Shown here: in pieces, positions 1 to 9,288 of the stretch
Layout: the number at the start of each line of letters is the position of its first letter
Position numbering within the stretch: position 1 is the stretch's first letter
Origin: Acinetobacter sp. SFB
GTDB taxonomy: Bacteria; Pseudomonadota; Gammaproteobacteria; Pseudomonadales; Moraxellaceae
Assembly (NCBI RefSeq): GCF_001647545.1
Contig: NZ_LSZH01000014.1
Location: 62,001 to 126,000 of the forward strand
Length of the DNA stretch: 64,000 bases
Direction: 5' to 3'
The notes under the pieces: generated by a model
What the model was told of the DNA's origin: nothing
Databases searched by the model: none
The model's input: the letters and a program-made list of their open reading frames with translations, nothing else
Program-made: the position numbers and the translations under genes

Positions 1-104
1 TACAAACTGGCATCAAAAAATGCAGTGTCGGGATAAAGATTCAGAATAAAACCGAAAGCCACGCCTAAAATTGCAGCAATCAAAATTTGGGTATTTAAGC
101 TCAT
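1..104 (-). CDS. Dicarboxylate/amino-acid:cation symporter, N-terminal fragment
   Basis: Only the first 34 codons are in the window; the gene continues beyond the left edge. The ATG at 104-102 follows a GTAGAG ribosome site. The peptide starts MSLNTQILIAAILGVAFGF, a first hydrophobic helix as in the DAACS (SLC1, GltP/DctA-like) proton or sodium symporters of C4-dicarboxylates, glutamate or aspartate in the inner membrane. The family call rests on this short N-terminus alone, so the substrate cannot be stated and another transporter family is possible. Confidence 0.45.
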   Translation of the reverse strand, partial: MSLNTQILIAAILGVAFGFILNLYPDTAFFDASL

Positions 105-440
105 CTCTACATGCTTTTATTGTTAAGTCTTGCAGGCACTATGCCATGCCTTATTTTTAGAATCGAGAAACTTTTTGTTACACGTTCAGCATAAATATGC
201 AAAAGCAGAATTTAAACTTTATCTAGAGCTCCAACGACTTGCCAAATAAAGGACATAAGATCTGCTTTTGAATCAGGACTCCTCTACCAATAATTAAAAG
301 AGTACCCATATAAAAAAATAATTCTTCTCGCCGCGCTCATATTCAGTATAGGAAACAGCTTTTGCTCATTCCGGACATGGCTGTCCTAAAGATGTGTCGG
401 AAGATATTCCGCACTGCCACTAAAATAACATCATAAAAAA
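105..440. other. Intergenic region with one small hairpin
   Basis: No convincing ORF. A short hairpin, GGACA-TGGC-TGTCC, lies at 373-386. The upstream region of the leftward symporter gene (about 105-200) should hold its promoter, but no clear -35/-10 pair was picked out. Confidence 0.3.
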
Positions 441-465
441 ACCGGACGTTTTGTCCGGTTTTTAA
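441..465 (-). terminator. Rho-independent terminator of tesB
   Basis: Stem ACCGGAC (441-447) pairs with GTCCGGT (453-459). It is flanked by an A-run on one side and a T-run on the other, so it works on either strand. It lies 16 bases past the tesB stop. Confidence 0.8.
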
Positions 466-480
466 AAAAAATATGATTGG

Positions 481-1353
481 TTATTGAGTTTCAATTTCGC
501 GGATGCGAATTAGACCTTCTTGAGTGGTACTGCACACCAGCTCACCGTTTTGCCACATGCGACCGAAATTCAGGCCACGCGAACTCGCACTTACCGTAGC
601 ATCCATGTCGTATAGCATCCATTCATCGACACGGAATGGCTTATGGAAATACATGGCATGGTCAATACTGGCACATTGCAAACTTGGCGATAAATAACTT
701 AAACCGTGCGGACGGAGCGCTGTGGTCATTAAAGTATAGTCTGAATAAAATGCAGCAATGGCCTGATGTAAAGAAAGCTCGTCAATTTCTGGCGCGATTT
801 TATCATGCGTGCGTAAATAGTGCGCATAAGATGGCGCTTCAGGTTGCGGTTGAAATGGATTGCTTGGATCAATCGGACGGATATCAATATGGCGATCGCG
901 CATAAAGCTGGCACGCACATTTTCCGGCACAAATTCCACAAACATTTTTTTCAGTTCAGCTTCTGATTTCACCTGTTCTGGCGCCGGATATTCAGGTTCA
1001 CTAATCTGGTAATTTAATCCCTCTTCTGGATAAGCAAAAGAAATCATCGCGGTAAAAATGGTACGACCATGTTGAATGGCATTAACCTGGCGACTGACAA
1101 AGCTTTTCCCATCCCGCAAACGGTCAACCTGATACAGAATAGGTGCGTTGATATCACCACCATACAAGAAATAGGCATGTAATGAATGTGCAGGACGGTC
1201 TGTGGTATACGAAGCGGCACGTAATGCCTGCCCTAACACCTGACCACCGAAGACACGTTTTCCCACCAAGTTGCGGCTGATGCCTCGGTAGATATTTTCT
1301 TCAATTTTTTCAAGGCTAAGTAATTCAACCAGTTCTTGGGTTAACGCATTCAT
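481..1353 (-). CDS. tesB: Acyl-CoA thioesterase II
   Basis: TesB hydrolyses medium- and long-chain acyl-CoA to free fatty acid and CoA in the cytoplasm. The 290 residues match the usual TesB length of about 285-290 and form a double hotdog fold. Visible family marks are the N-terminal RVFGGQVLGQAL segment (about residues 33-44), the central HSLHAYFLYGGD segment and the C-terminal ASIDHAMYFH and SSRGLNFGRMW segments. The ATG follows a TAGG ribosome site. The gene is transcribed away from plsB, and the two share a 290-base regulatory gap containing a TetR-like palindrome. That suggests coordinated control of acyl-CoA use, which is an inference. Confidence 0.92.
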   Translation of the reverse strand: MNALTQELVELLSLEKIEENIYRGISRNLVGKRVFGGQVLGQALRAASYTTDRPAHSLHAYFLYGGDINAPILYQVDRLRDGKSFVSRQVNAIQHGRTIFTAMISFAYPEEGLNYQISEPEYPAPEQVKSEAELKKMFVEFVPENVRASFMRDRHIDIRPIDPSNPFQPQPEAPSYAHYLRTHDKIAPEIDELSLHQAIAAFYSDYTLMTTALRPHGLSYLSPSLQCASIDHAMYFHKPFRVDEWMLYDMDATVSASSRGLNFGRMWQNGELVCSTTQEGLIRIREIETQ

Positions 1354-1463
1354 AAACGACCTATTTTGCTGGGGATACCTGAAATGTAGGCGAAAAATTT
1401 AAATCAATCAGATAAACTATTGCAGCTATTTTGCCATAAATCCAGACCAAAACCCTAGATTTA

Positions 1464-1479
1464 GACTGACCGGTCTGTC
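1464..1479. promoter_or_regulatory. TetR-type palindromic operator candidate between tesB and plsB
   Basis: GACTGACCGGTCTGTC is a 16-bp dyad with 7 of 8 pairs matching around a central GACCGGTC. The form GACnGACCGGTCnGTC is typical of TetR-family operators. It sits 111 bases upstream of the tesB start and about 167 upstream of plsB. No regulator gene is adjacent, so the binding protein is unknown. Confidence 0.5.
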
Positions 1480-1645
1480 AGATTATTTTTGCTTAACAAT
1501 GGCTAAAAATACGATTTTTAACGATAAAATTTAACACTCGATATGCATTTTGTCAGAAAATGACATATTGTTTTAAATTACAATGATGCATAACAATTTC
1601 CCCCTCAGAAAATCTGTGGTTTCGGTCATTTAAGTAGGAGTGTAT

Positions 1646-4222
1646 ATGTCCAAGAGTGGCTTTGGTCAAATGTATCGTCAGCTTTCAAGTAAGCTGCTTG
1701 ACCTCGTGGTAACCCCACATGTTCTTGGTGAGGTTCCTACTGAACCGACAACTACAGAAGTAAATGCGGCAACAGAGCAACCGGTTACGCAGAAAATCAT
1801 CTGTTATGTGCTACAAAATTACTCGCGCAGCAATGCACTGATTGTCGATGGTGAAACACGACGACTCAAACTTCCTGCTGCCTTAGACCCATTAATGTTC
1901 GGGAATCACAAAGAAAAAGCATCGGTACTGTTCTTGCAGCATCACAATGAAAACAATTTACTAAATCCTCCGCCACATGCTTTTCCACCCCGTTTACTCC
2001 GCTTAATTGATCTTTTAGAACATCATCCTGAAGTGGATATTGAACTGATTCCTGTGACTGTACTGTGGGGACGCTCGCCAGATAAAGAAGATTCCTGGTT
2101 CAAGCTGCTGTTTACCGATACCTGGGCCACTCCGGGTACAATCAAGCAATTGGTGAATATTGGCTTGCATGGTCGTCAGTCTTATCTGGAATTCCATCAG
2201 GGACAATCCTTGCGTGGGCTAATCGACTTTGCCCAAAAGACCCATCCCAACTTGTCGCCTGCGACCTATATTCTCAATACGCTGAATAACTATTTAGACG
2301 GTCAGCGTGAAGTTGTACTCGGGCCTGACCTGTCAGACCGTCGTAATGTGATGCATTCACTGATCAAATCGACGGATGTACAAGAAGCCATTCGCCGTGA
2401 AAGTATCCGCAGCAAAGTCAGCATGATTGAATCTGAACGTCGTGCAATTGCTTATTTAAACGAAATTGTCTCTGATTATTCACATTCTGCAGTGCATTTT
2501 GCCGATATGGCGCTGACCCGTTTATGGACACAGCTGTATGACGGCGTAGAAGTCCATAACTTTAGTACCGTGCGTGAACTTGCCAAAGACTACGAAATTA
2601 TCTATACCCCGTGTCACCGCAGTCACATTGACTATTTATTGCTGTCTTATGTGATTTACAAGCGCGGCATGATGGTGCCGTACATCGCTGCGGGTGATAA
2701 CCTGAATATGCCGTTTGTAGGTCAATTACTCCGGGGTGGCGGTGCATTCTTTATTCGTCGCACTTTCCGGGGCAATGGCTTATATACCACGGTATTCAAA
2801 GAATACCTGTTCAGCATTTTGTCACGTAATACGCCACTGGAATACTTTATTGAAGGTGGCCGCTCACGTACAGGGCGTTTGTTGCCAGCCAAAACTGGTA
2901 TGCTCGCAATGACTGTCCATAGTCATTTACGTGGTCGATCAAAACCAATCGTGTTTTTGCCGACTTATATTGGTTATGAACGCCTGATGGAAGGTTCAAC
3001 CTATGTCGGTGAAATGCAAGGCAAGCCGAAAGAATCTGAGTCGATTATTGGTATTTTAAAAACCTTGCGTAAAATCGAGCGCATTTTCGGTAAAGTACAT
3101 GTCAACTTTGGTGAACCGGTATTTTTAGATGACATGCTGAAAAAACACGGTGCAGATCAGATCAAGATTGAAAAGAATGATGATCCCGTTCCGCAAGAAG
3201 TGTCAGATGCAGTCAGCAGTTCAGCGCATGCGATTTTAGAAAATATTAACCGTGCGGTAGTAATTAACCCGGTTTCACTGCTTTCTCTGATTCTACTGGC
3301 AACACCAAAACATACTTTGGATGAAGAGATCTGCATTAAACAACTCGATGCCTATCGCAAGCTGGTCGCTGCCTTACCTTATGATGCACGCACCCAAGTT
3401 ACACCGCTTTCAGGCAAAGAAATTATTGCCTACGGTTTAAAACTGAAACTGATTAAACGCATCAAACATGTGTTGGGCGATATTATTGCGATTGAAGACA
3501 ATCAAGCGGTTTTACTGACTTACTTCCGTAATAACATTCTGCATGCCTTTGTATTGCCGTCTTTAATTGCTGCTTTGGTTGAGCATAACGGTTTAATTCG
3601 CCGTGGTGATTTGATTAATGTGATTCGTACGCTCTATCCATTCTTAAAAGCAGAATTGTTCTTAAAATGGCAAGATGATGAGTTGAAAGATCAAATCTGT
3701 GCTTATGTCGAAGCCTTAATTCAAGCCAAACTGATTTTTGAAGATATTGAAGGTAATCTGGTTTCGCCTGCACCCAATTCAGAAGATCATAACCAGCTGG
3801 TGGTTCTGGCTGCCCCTGTGATGCAAAGTCTTGAGCGTTATTACATGACTCTGGCTCTGATCACGCAGCGTGGTTCAGGCAACATTTCAACCCGTCAGGT
3901 TGAAGAGCTCAGTCATTTGGTCGGTCAACGTCTATCGGTGTTGTATGAGTTCAATTCACCTGAATTCTTTGATAAAGCCCTGTTCCAAAGCTTTATAAAA
4001 GTACTGACTCAACAGGGCTATATTCGCAACAACGAAGACAATGCCATTGTGTTTGATGAGAACTTCAAAAATGTTGCGCAGTACGCCAACCTGGTTCTGG
4101 ATGACGTGACTTTGCAAATGCTACAGCACATTACCACCTTTAGCGATGAAGAGTTAAAAGAAGCTTTAGATGCTGTTGCGGCTCAACAAGCGAAACGTCG
4201 TTTGAAACGCAAGAAGAAGTAA
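1646..4222 (+). CDS. plsB: Glycerol-3-phosphate 1-O-acyltransferase
   Basis: PlsB is the membrane-associated enzyme that acylates sn-glycerol 3-phosphate, the first step of phospholipid synthesis. The acyltransferase signatures occur in order near the middle: HRSHID (HX4D motif), GGGAFFIRRTFRGN, YFIEGGRSRTGR and IVFLPTYIGYERL. At 858 residues it is slightly longer than the Escherichia coli enzyme (about 807), and it ends in a lysine/arginine-rich tail. ATG 1646 is preferred because GGAG at 1637-1640 is 5 bases away; an in-frame GTG at 1640 overlaps that ribosome site. It runs divergently from tesB. Confidence 0.95.
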   Translation: MSKSGFGQMYRQLSSKLLDLVVTPHVLGEVPTEPTTTEVNAATEQPVTQKIICYVLQNYSRSNALIVDGETRRLKLPAALDPLMFGNHKEKASVLFLQHHNENNLLNPPPHAFPPRLLRLIDLLEHHPEVDIELIPVTVLWGRSPDKEDSWFKLLFTDTWATPGTIKQLVNIGLHGRQSYLEFHQGQSLRGLIDFAQKTHPNLSPATYILNTLNNYLDGQREVVLGPDLSDRRNVMHSLIKSTDVQEAIRRESIRSKVSMIESERRAIAYLNEIVSDYSHSAVHFADMALTRLWTQLYDGVEVHNFSTVRELAKDYEIIYTPCHRSHIDYLLLSYVIYKRGMMVPYIAAGDNLNMPFVGQLLRGGGAFFIRRTFRGNGLYTTVFKEYLFSILSRNTPLEYFIEGGRSRTGRLLPAKTGMLAMTVHSHLRGRSKPIVFLPTYIGYERLMEGSTYVGEMQGKPKESESIIGILKTLRKIERIFGKVHVNFGEPVFLDDMLKKHGADQIKIEKNDDPVPQEVSDAVSSSAHAILENINRAVVINPVSLLSLILLATPKHTLDEEICIKQLDAYRKLVAALPYDARTQVTPLSGKEIIAYGLKLKLIKRIKHVLGDIIAIEDNQAVLLTYFRNNILHAFVLPSLIAALVEHNGLIRRGDLINVIRTLYPFLKAELFLKWQDDELKDQICAYVEALIQAKLIFEDIEGNLVSPAPNSEDHNQLVVLAAPVMQSLERYYMTLALITQRGSGNISTRQVEELSHLVGQRLSVLYEFNSPEFFDKALFQSFIKVLTQQGYIRNNEDNAIVFDENFKNVAQYANLVLDDVTLQMLQHITTFSDEELKEALDAVAAQQAKRRLKRKKK

Positions 4223-4230
4223 TGCCTTAA

Positions 4231-4343
4231 GAGTTCCTTCTCCTTCTAGGAGATGAGAACCCTGAGAATATATTTTAAGTTCGCAAGGGAGAGGTTAATT
4301 ATAAAAACCTCATCCCAACCTTCTCCCAGAGGGAGAAGGAGTG
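4231..4343. repeat. Two-hairpin intergenic repeat, copy A
   Basis: This is a REP/BIME-like element between convergent plsB and the SDR gene. One end has the hairpin CTCCT-TCT-AGGAG (4240-4252). The other has a perfect 9-bp stem, CCTTCTCCC/GGGAGAAGG (4319-4339). The middle carries an AATATATT core and a CGCAAGGGAGAGGTTAA segment. Read on the minus strand it aligns with copy B at about 40.53-40.61 kb. The outer stem may also serve as a terminator for both genes. Confidence 0.65.
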
Positions 4344-5150
4344 TCATTTATTTCCTAGCATCTGCAAATAATCCCCAAAACAGTCTGCATGTTCCAACTC
4401 AAATCCTGTTTTAGCCATTCGCGTTGCATACATTCTTTTTCCTGACAGCTCTTCAGTTTCTAAAACTAGTTCAGGTAAATTCAGCTGCCGTTGAAACCAT
4501 TGAATCACTTCATGTAAAGCAATCGGTTGGTTATTGCTGACAATATATGATTTTTCAGGATGTTCCACGTGAATCAATTGCGCCAGAAATCGGGCTAAAT
4601 CATCGATGTGAATACGGTTGCTATAGTGAATTTTGGCATAACTTTGAGTGACTTCAGCCAGCTTGATCATTCGGGCAACGGATGTACCATAAATGCCGGT
4701 GGGACGAATGATGATGCATTGATTGGGGAAAGCCTGCTGATACAGCTGCTCCATCTTTAAGAGTAGTTGGCCCTGTTCATCACTGGGGTGCATGACGGAA
4801 TCATCATCAATTCGCTCACCCTTATTTTCACCGTATACACGGGTAGATGACACCACGACAATCTTTTGAACTGGATGAGATTTTAATGCGACGACAATGG
4901 GGGCAATAGAGTCGACATAGGTCCGCTGATACCCCTCTAGAGTGCTTTGTGAGGGTGACAGTAAAACATAGATCCAATCAATGGCTGGAATATGCGTTAA
5001 ATCCAACTGATGAACATCCTGAATCAAATGTGTCGCAAATTGATCCGTTTTCGGGCTTTGGCTAATTGTGGTAATTTGGTGGCCTTGCTCAAATAACTGT
5101 TTGGCAACGCGCTGAGATGTTTTACCATAACCAATAAATAATATATGCAT
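4344..5150 (-). CDS. NAD(P)-dependent SDR / epimerase-like protein (YeeZ type)
   Basis: The 268 residues form an atypical or extended short-chain dehydrogenase. The N-terminal nucleotide-binding loop is GYGKTSQRVAKQL rather than GxxGxxG. A central VVVSSTRVYG segment carries the usual serine and the YxxxK-type region, followed by IIRPTGIYG. This resembles E. coli YeeZ and other NAD-dependent epimerase/dehydratase proteins whose substrate is not known. The ATG follows AGGTG. It converges on plsB across repeat copy A and diverges from recG with only 35 bases between starts, so the promoters must overlap. Confidence 0.75.
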   Translation of the reverse strand: MHILFIGYGKTSQRVAKQLFEQGHQITTISQSPKTDQFATHLIQDVHQLDLTHIPAIDWIYVLLSPSQSTLEGYQRTYVDSIAPIVVALKSHPVQKIVVVSSTRVYGENKGERIDDDSVMHPSDEQGQLLLKMEQLYQQAFPNQCIIIRPTGIYGTSVARMIKLAEVTQSYAKIHYSNRIHIDDLARFLAQLIHVEHPEKSYIVSNNQPIALHEVIQWFQRQLNLPELVLETEELSGKRMYATRMAKTGFELEHADCFGDYLQMLGNK

Positions 5151-5185
5151 TAAACACCTGATTACATAACCGAAGTTGAGGGTAA

Positions 5186-7231
5186 ATGGCCGCTGTCCAT
5201 CAATTGCAAGGGGTTGGAAACGCCTCTGCTGCTTTACTGGAAAAACTGAATATTTTCAGCACAGATGATTTACTTTTTCATCTGCCACGTGATTATGAAG
5301 ATCGTAGCACGATCATCCCCATGAACCAATTGATCGTGGGGCGCAGCTATTTGCTAGAAGGCGTGGTCAAAGGTGTGGATTTTCCACCGGGTAAGCGTAA
5401 ATCGATGGCGGTGCTGCTAGAAGATGATTTCGGCAAAGTCACCTTGCGTTTTTACCATATCTATAAAGCCCTGACCGATCGTGCCAAACCCGGCAATCAA
5501 CTGCGCATCTTTGGTGAAGTTCGTGTCGGTGCACGTGGTTTAGAGCTTTATCATCCTGAAATTCAGCTGATTACCGAACATACGCCCTTACCCAAAACTG
5601 AATTGACCGCCATTTATCCGGCTACTGAGGGTTTAACCCAAGCCAAAATCCGTGACTATGTCAAACAGGCACTTAGGCAGCATAGTGATGACCTGCCTGA
5701 ATTATTGCCGGAAAAATTCACCAATGGTTATGCGCTGAAACAGGCACTGGAATATATTCATGAGCCGCCATTAAATGCCAATATGTTGCAACTGGCACAA
5801 GGCTCACATCCTGCCCAGCAGCGTTTAATTTTTGAAGAACTGGTCGCGCACCAGATTAGTCTGCTTTCACGCCGGGCGTATATTCAGCAAATTGAAGCAC
5901 CGTCTTTTTCACCGAGTAAAAATTTTGCCAAACAGTTATTGGGCAGCTTGCCCTTTAGTCTGACCGGCGCGCAAAAACGTGTCTCCAAAGAAATTGTGCA
6001 GGACTTAAAACAAAACAAACCGATGCTGCGTTTAGTTCAGGGCGATGTCGGTGCAGGTAAAACTTTGGTTGCGGGCGTTGCAGCCTGTCATGCCTTGGAA
6101 GAAGGATGGCAAGTAGCGCTGATGGCACCGACTGAAATTTTGGCTGAACAGCATTATTTGAATTTTAAAAAATGGTTTGAACCCCTTGGCTTAACTGTGT
6201 CATGGCTTTCAGGAAAACAAAAAGGTAAAGCTCGCGCAGCAGCAGAACAAGGCATCAAAGAAGGAACCGCCAATTTAGTCGTTGGCACCCACGCACTATT
6301 TCAGGAAAATGTCGGTTTCGCCAAACTCGGTTTGGTGATTATTGATGAACAGCATCGCTTCGGAGTCGATCAACGGCTGGCCTTGCGTAATAAAGGGGCC
6401 AACAATATGACACCGCATCAACTAGTCATGACGGCCACCCCGATTCCGCGCACACTGGCGATGTCTGCTTATGGTGATTTGGATACTTCGGTGATTGATG
6501 AACTTCCTCCGGGTCGTACCCCAATTCAAACCGTTACCATTCCTTTAGACCGCCGTGAAGAAGTGTTGCATCGGGTTACCACTAACTGTGCTGAAGGCAA
6601 ACAGGCTTATTGGGTGTGTACCCTAGTGGAACAATCTGAAACCTTGGATGCTCAAGCGGCTGAAGCCACTTATCAGGAAATTAAAGAGCGCTTTCCACAT
6701 ATCAATATTGGTCTGGTACATGGCAAAATGAAAGCCGATGAAAAGCAGTTGGTGATGCAGCAATTTAAAGATAATCAACTGCAACTATTGATTGCCACGA
6801 CCGTCATTGAAGTCGGGGTCGATGTACCCAATGCCTCAATTATGGTGATTGAAAATGCTGAACGCTTGGGACTTTCTCAGTTACATCAATTACGTGGACG
6901 GGTTGGACGTGGTGCCACAGCCAGTTTCTGTGCCCTGCTGTATAAAAGCCCGCTGTCACAAAATGGACAGGAACGCTTACGTATTTTGCGGGAAAGTAAT
7001 GATGGTTTTGTGATTGCAGAAAAGGATCTGGAAATTCGCGGTCCGGGTGAACTGCTCGGCACCAAACAAACTGGCGATATGGGATTCCGGGTTGCCAAGC
7101 TTGAACGAGACGATCATCTGCTGAGTCAAGCGCATTATGTGGCACAGCAAATTCTCAAAGATTATCCGGAAAATGCCAAAGCTTTACTCAAACGCTGGTT
7201 GCCTGAAGCACCACGATACGCGTATGTGTAG
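5186..7231 (+). CDS. recG: ATP-dependent DNA helicase RecG
   Basis: RecG remodels stalled replication forks, R-loops and Holliday junctions. The 681 residues show the wedge/OB region first (about residues 50-135). The superfamily-2 motor follows: Walker A GDVGAGKT at 286-293, motif II DEQH at about 389-392, TATPIPRT (motif III), and the C-terminal motifs TTVIEVGVDVPNA and QLRGRVGRG. The C-terminal region DLEIRGPGELLGTKQTG is the family hallmark. The ATG is preceded by TTGAGGG. A GACAGCAT-GG-ATGCTGTC hairpin at 7308-7325 lies downstream and may help end transcription. Confidence 0.97.
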   Translation: MAAVHQLQGVGNASAALLEKLNIFSTDDLLFHLPRDYEDRSTIIPMNQLIVGRSYLLEGVVKGVDFPPGKRKSMAVLLEDDFGKVTLRFYHIYKALTDRAKPGNQLRIFGEVRVGARGLELYHPEIQLITEHTPLPKTELTAIYPATEGLTQAKIRDYVKQALRQHSDDLPELLPEKFTNGYALKQALEYIHEPPLNANMLQLAQGSHPAQQRLIFEELVAHQISLLSRRAYIQQIEAPSFSPSKNFAKQLLGSLPFSLTGAQKRVSKEIVQDLKQNKPMLRLVQGDVGAGKTLVAGVAACHALEEGWQVALMAPTEILAEQHYLNFKKWFEPLGLTVSWLSGKQKGKARAAAEQGIKEGTANLVVGTHALFQENVGFAKLGLVIIDEQHRFGVDQRLALRNKGANNMTPHQLVMTATPIPRTLAMSAYGDLDTSVIDELPPGRTPIQTVTIPLDRREEVLHRVTTNCAEGKQAYWVCTLVEQSETLDAQAAEATYQEIKERFPHINIGLVHGKMKADEKQLVMQQFKDNQLQLLIATTVIEVGVDVPNASIMVIENAERLGLSQLHQLRGRVGRGATASFCALLYKSPLSQNGQERLRILRESNDGFVIAEKDLEIRGPGELLGTKQTGDMGFRVAKLERDDHLLSQAHYVAQQILKDYPENAKALLKRWLPEAPRYAYV

Positions 7232-7389
7232 AGAATCTACTTTAAAACAATAGATTCAATAATGAATATAAAAATAAAGGCTTTACTCAGATAGTTATGA
7301 TTAATTCGACAGCATGGATGCTGTCCTGACAAGAGTCGCTATACGCTTTGCAGATTTTAAAATGAGTGATTAAATCCATTAAAAAACTC

Positions 7390-7417
7390 TTGAGCGTTCC
7401 TACCTACTGTGTAAAAT
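7390..7417 (+). promoter_or_regulatory. Promoter candidate for comF
   Basis: TTGAGC (7390-7395) and TAAAAT (7412-7417) are spaced by 16 bases. The inferred start of transcription is near 7424, about 23 bases before the ATG at 7447. This argues against the longer GTG-initiated reading at 7366. Confidence 0.5.
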
Positions 7418-7446
7418 TAACGCTAAATAAAAAGAAGAATCAAACC

Positions 7447-8079
7447 ATGCTGCAATTCATTAATCCATTATTCCGCAAAATAATCCAAGGCATTTCATCT
7501 TGTACACTATGTGGAATTGACCGGAACCACCAACATTCACTCTGTAAAGATTGCTGGCAACAATTGCCGTGGTCTAAAAGTAAGGTTCAGCGACAGGAAA
7601 TGAATATTCAGGTGGCTTGTCATTATGACTACCCGATTGATCGCATCATTCAAAAATTTAAATATGAACAACACCTGCATTTTCAAAACCTACTTGCCGG
7701 CACACTAATCGAACTTCGCCTACCCAAAATTCAAGCGATTGTCCCGATGCCGATATCAACACAACGACTACTGGAACGCGGTTATAACCAGTCTTTGGTG
7801 CTGGCTAAAATTATGGCCAAACAAATCAATGTTCCGGTCTGGCAACCTGTCAGCCGCTTACAGCAACATTCACAAAAGGGTTTAAGCCGGCTCGAACGTC
7901 TTGATAATATTGAACAACAGTTTCAGATCAACCCCACATCAAAACTTCGTTACCGCCGTGTGCTTATTTTAGATGACGTGGTGACCACAGGCAGCTCTAT
8001 CTATGCATTAAAACAAAAGCTTGAAGAACTGGGTTGTCAGAAAGTTTACGCAGCGTGTATCGCAAGTGCAGAAACTTAA
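7447..8079 (+). CDS. comF: ComF family phosphoribosyltransferase-like protein
   Basis: ComF proteins act in uptake of transforming DNA, possibly handling the incoming single strand with DprA and ComFA-like helicases. Most of the 210 residues form a phosphoribosyltransferase fold. The N-terminal four-cysteine motif (CTLC then CKDC) suits a zinc site, and the PRPP-binding loop is VLILDDVVTTGSS near residues 175-187. ATG 7447 follows AGAAGA at 8-base spacing and lies just after a good promoter. An upstream in-frame GTG at 7366 would add 27 basic, non-family residues and is unlikely. This is not the pilin-like ComF of Acinetobacter baylyi. Confidence 0.85.
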   Translation: MLQFINPLFRKIIQGISSCTLCGIDRNHQHSLCKDCWQQLPWSKSKVQRQEMNIQVACHYDYPIDRIIQKFKYEQHLHFQNLLAGTLIELRLPKIQAIVPMPISTQRLLERGYNQSLVLAKIMAKQINVPVWQPVSRLQQHSQKGLSRLERLDNIEQQFQINPTSKLRYRRVLILDDVVTTGSSIYALKQKLEELGCQKVYAACIASAET

Positions 8080-8136
8080 AAATTGCTTTCTTTTCTAAAA
8101 GACAAGTAAAAATGTAAAACTTGCTTTAGTTCGTAT

Positions 8137-8544
8137 CTAGGAAATCGTACTTTCTATTAAAAACTGCTGCACCCACGGCATCACAATTTCTGTCGTCAAT
8201 GGGGCAAGTTGGGTTTCTTTATCATCCAAATTGACCCACTTCATCTCTGCAATTTCTGCATCAATTTTCGGCGCATGATCCAAAGTTACCCTATAGACAT
8301 AACTTACCAATAAATGATCAGGTTCATTAGCAGTGGCCGTTTCAAAACGCCCGACAAATTGCTCAATAGATGCCTGACAACCGATCTCTTCCTGAATTTC
8401 ACGCAACATGGTGTGTTCAGGCAGTTCATTCGGTTCAAGCTTGCCACCCACCTGCATAAAACACGAGGTATTCTGCTTACGAACCACTAAAAGCTGATGC
8501 TGGTCATTTAAAATAATGGCGGCTGCCACGGTAATCACTTTCAT
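8137..8544 (-). CDS. Nudix hydrolase
   Basis: A small (135 aa) Nudix phosphohydrolase. The Nudix box is complete, G34-x5-E40-x7-R48-E-I-Q-E-E-I-G55, giving the metal-binding helix. The domain fills the whole protein, as in MutT-type house-cleaning enzymes that cleave nucleoside diphosphate derivatives, but the substrate cannot be read from sequence. It lies 2 bases downstream of the LOG-family gene on the same strand, so the two are almost certainly co-transcribed and may both act on nucleotides. Confidence 0.85.
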   Translation of the reverse strand: MKVITVAAAIILNDQHQLLVVRKQNTSCFMQVGGKLEPNELPEHTMLREIQEEIGCQASIEQFVGRFETATANEPDHLLVSYVYRVTLDHAPKIDAEIAEMKWVNLDDKETQLAPLTTEIVMPWVQQFLIESTIS

Positions 8545-8546
8545 CT

Positions 8547-9140
8547 TTATTTCACCAATTCTTGCTGATCAACCATTCCCCATTTCGGTTGTGGGGCCTG
8601 AAAAGTATCAAATTGCAGTAAAATATCTAAGATCGAATCTGAAGCAATAATACTGTCGGTAAAGCGTGAATGAGTAAAACCTTTTGCCGTGGTCAACTGG
8701 ATAAATTTCAGCAAATCATCATAAAAACCCTCTACATTTAAAAATGCACATGGCTTTAAATGAATACCTAATTGCGCCCAAGTCCACTGCTCAAAGATTT
8801 CTTCCAGCGTTCCTGCACCACCCGGTAAAGCTATAAATGCATCGGACAGTTCCGACATCTTGGTTTTGCGTTCATGCATATTGGTAACCACATGCAACTC
8901 GGTTAAATGTGGATGTGCAAGCTCACGGTCAACCAATGCATTTGGAATTACACCGATGACTTTACCGCCCACCTGTAAAGCACTATCGGCAACAATACCC
9001 ATCAAACCCGAACGACCACCGCCGTACACCAGTGTTTTCCCTTGCTTGGCAATTGCTTGACCTACTTTCTGTGCAGTGTCTAAAAAAATAGTATCTGTCC
9101 CCACCGCTGAACCACAAAAAATTGCGATTGAATTCGTCAT
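8547..9140 (-). CDS. LOG family protein (nucleoside monophosphate phosphoribohydrolase)
   Basis: A 197-residue Rossmann-like protein with the LOG signature PGGAGTLEE and an upstream SELSDAFIALPGG segment. Family members such as plant LOG and bacterial PpnN-like enzymes release the base from nucleoside 5'-monophosphates, and some were formerly called lysine decarboxylases. The N-terminus IAIFCGS is the usual start of the fold. It is the first gene of a two-gene unit with the Nudix hydrolase. The true substrate (AMP/GMP or cytokinin nucleotide) is not determined here. Confidence 0.87.
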   Translation of the reverse strand: MTNSIAIFCGSAVGTDTIFLDTAQKVGQAIAKQGKTLVYGGGRSGLMGIVADSALQVGGKVIGVIPNALVDRELAHPHLTELHVVTNMHERKTKMSELSDAFIALPGGAGTLEEIFEQWTWAQLGIHLKPCAFLNVEGFYDDLLKFIQLTTAKGFTHSRFTDSIIASDSILDILLQFDTFQAPQPKWGMVDQQELVK

Positions 9141-9288
9141 TTTTTCACCATGTTTTGAAGATGCTATACTAATAAGTTAAATTTTCAGGAGATTTTTAAT
9201 AAAAAAGTGATTCAAGCAGTGTTTTTATTCAATTCCTTGTCTAAAATACACCCATTGACTAACCTATACTGCGCAGGGAAAAGACAGC

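Noticed and set aside
7366..7446. Longer GTG start for comF
   Set aside because: A promoter lies inside this stretch, the added residues are basic and unlike the family, and ATG 7447 has a better ribosome site.
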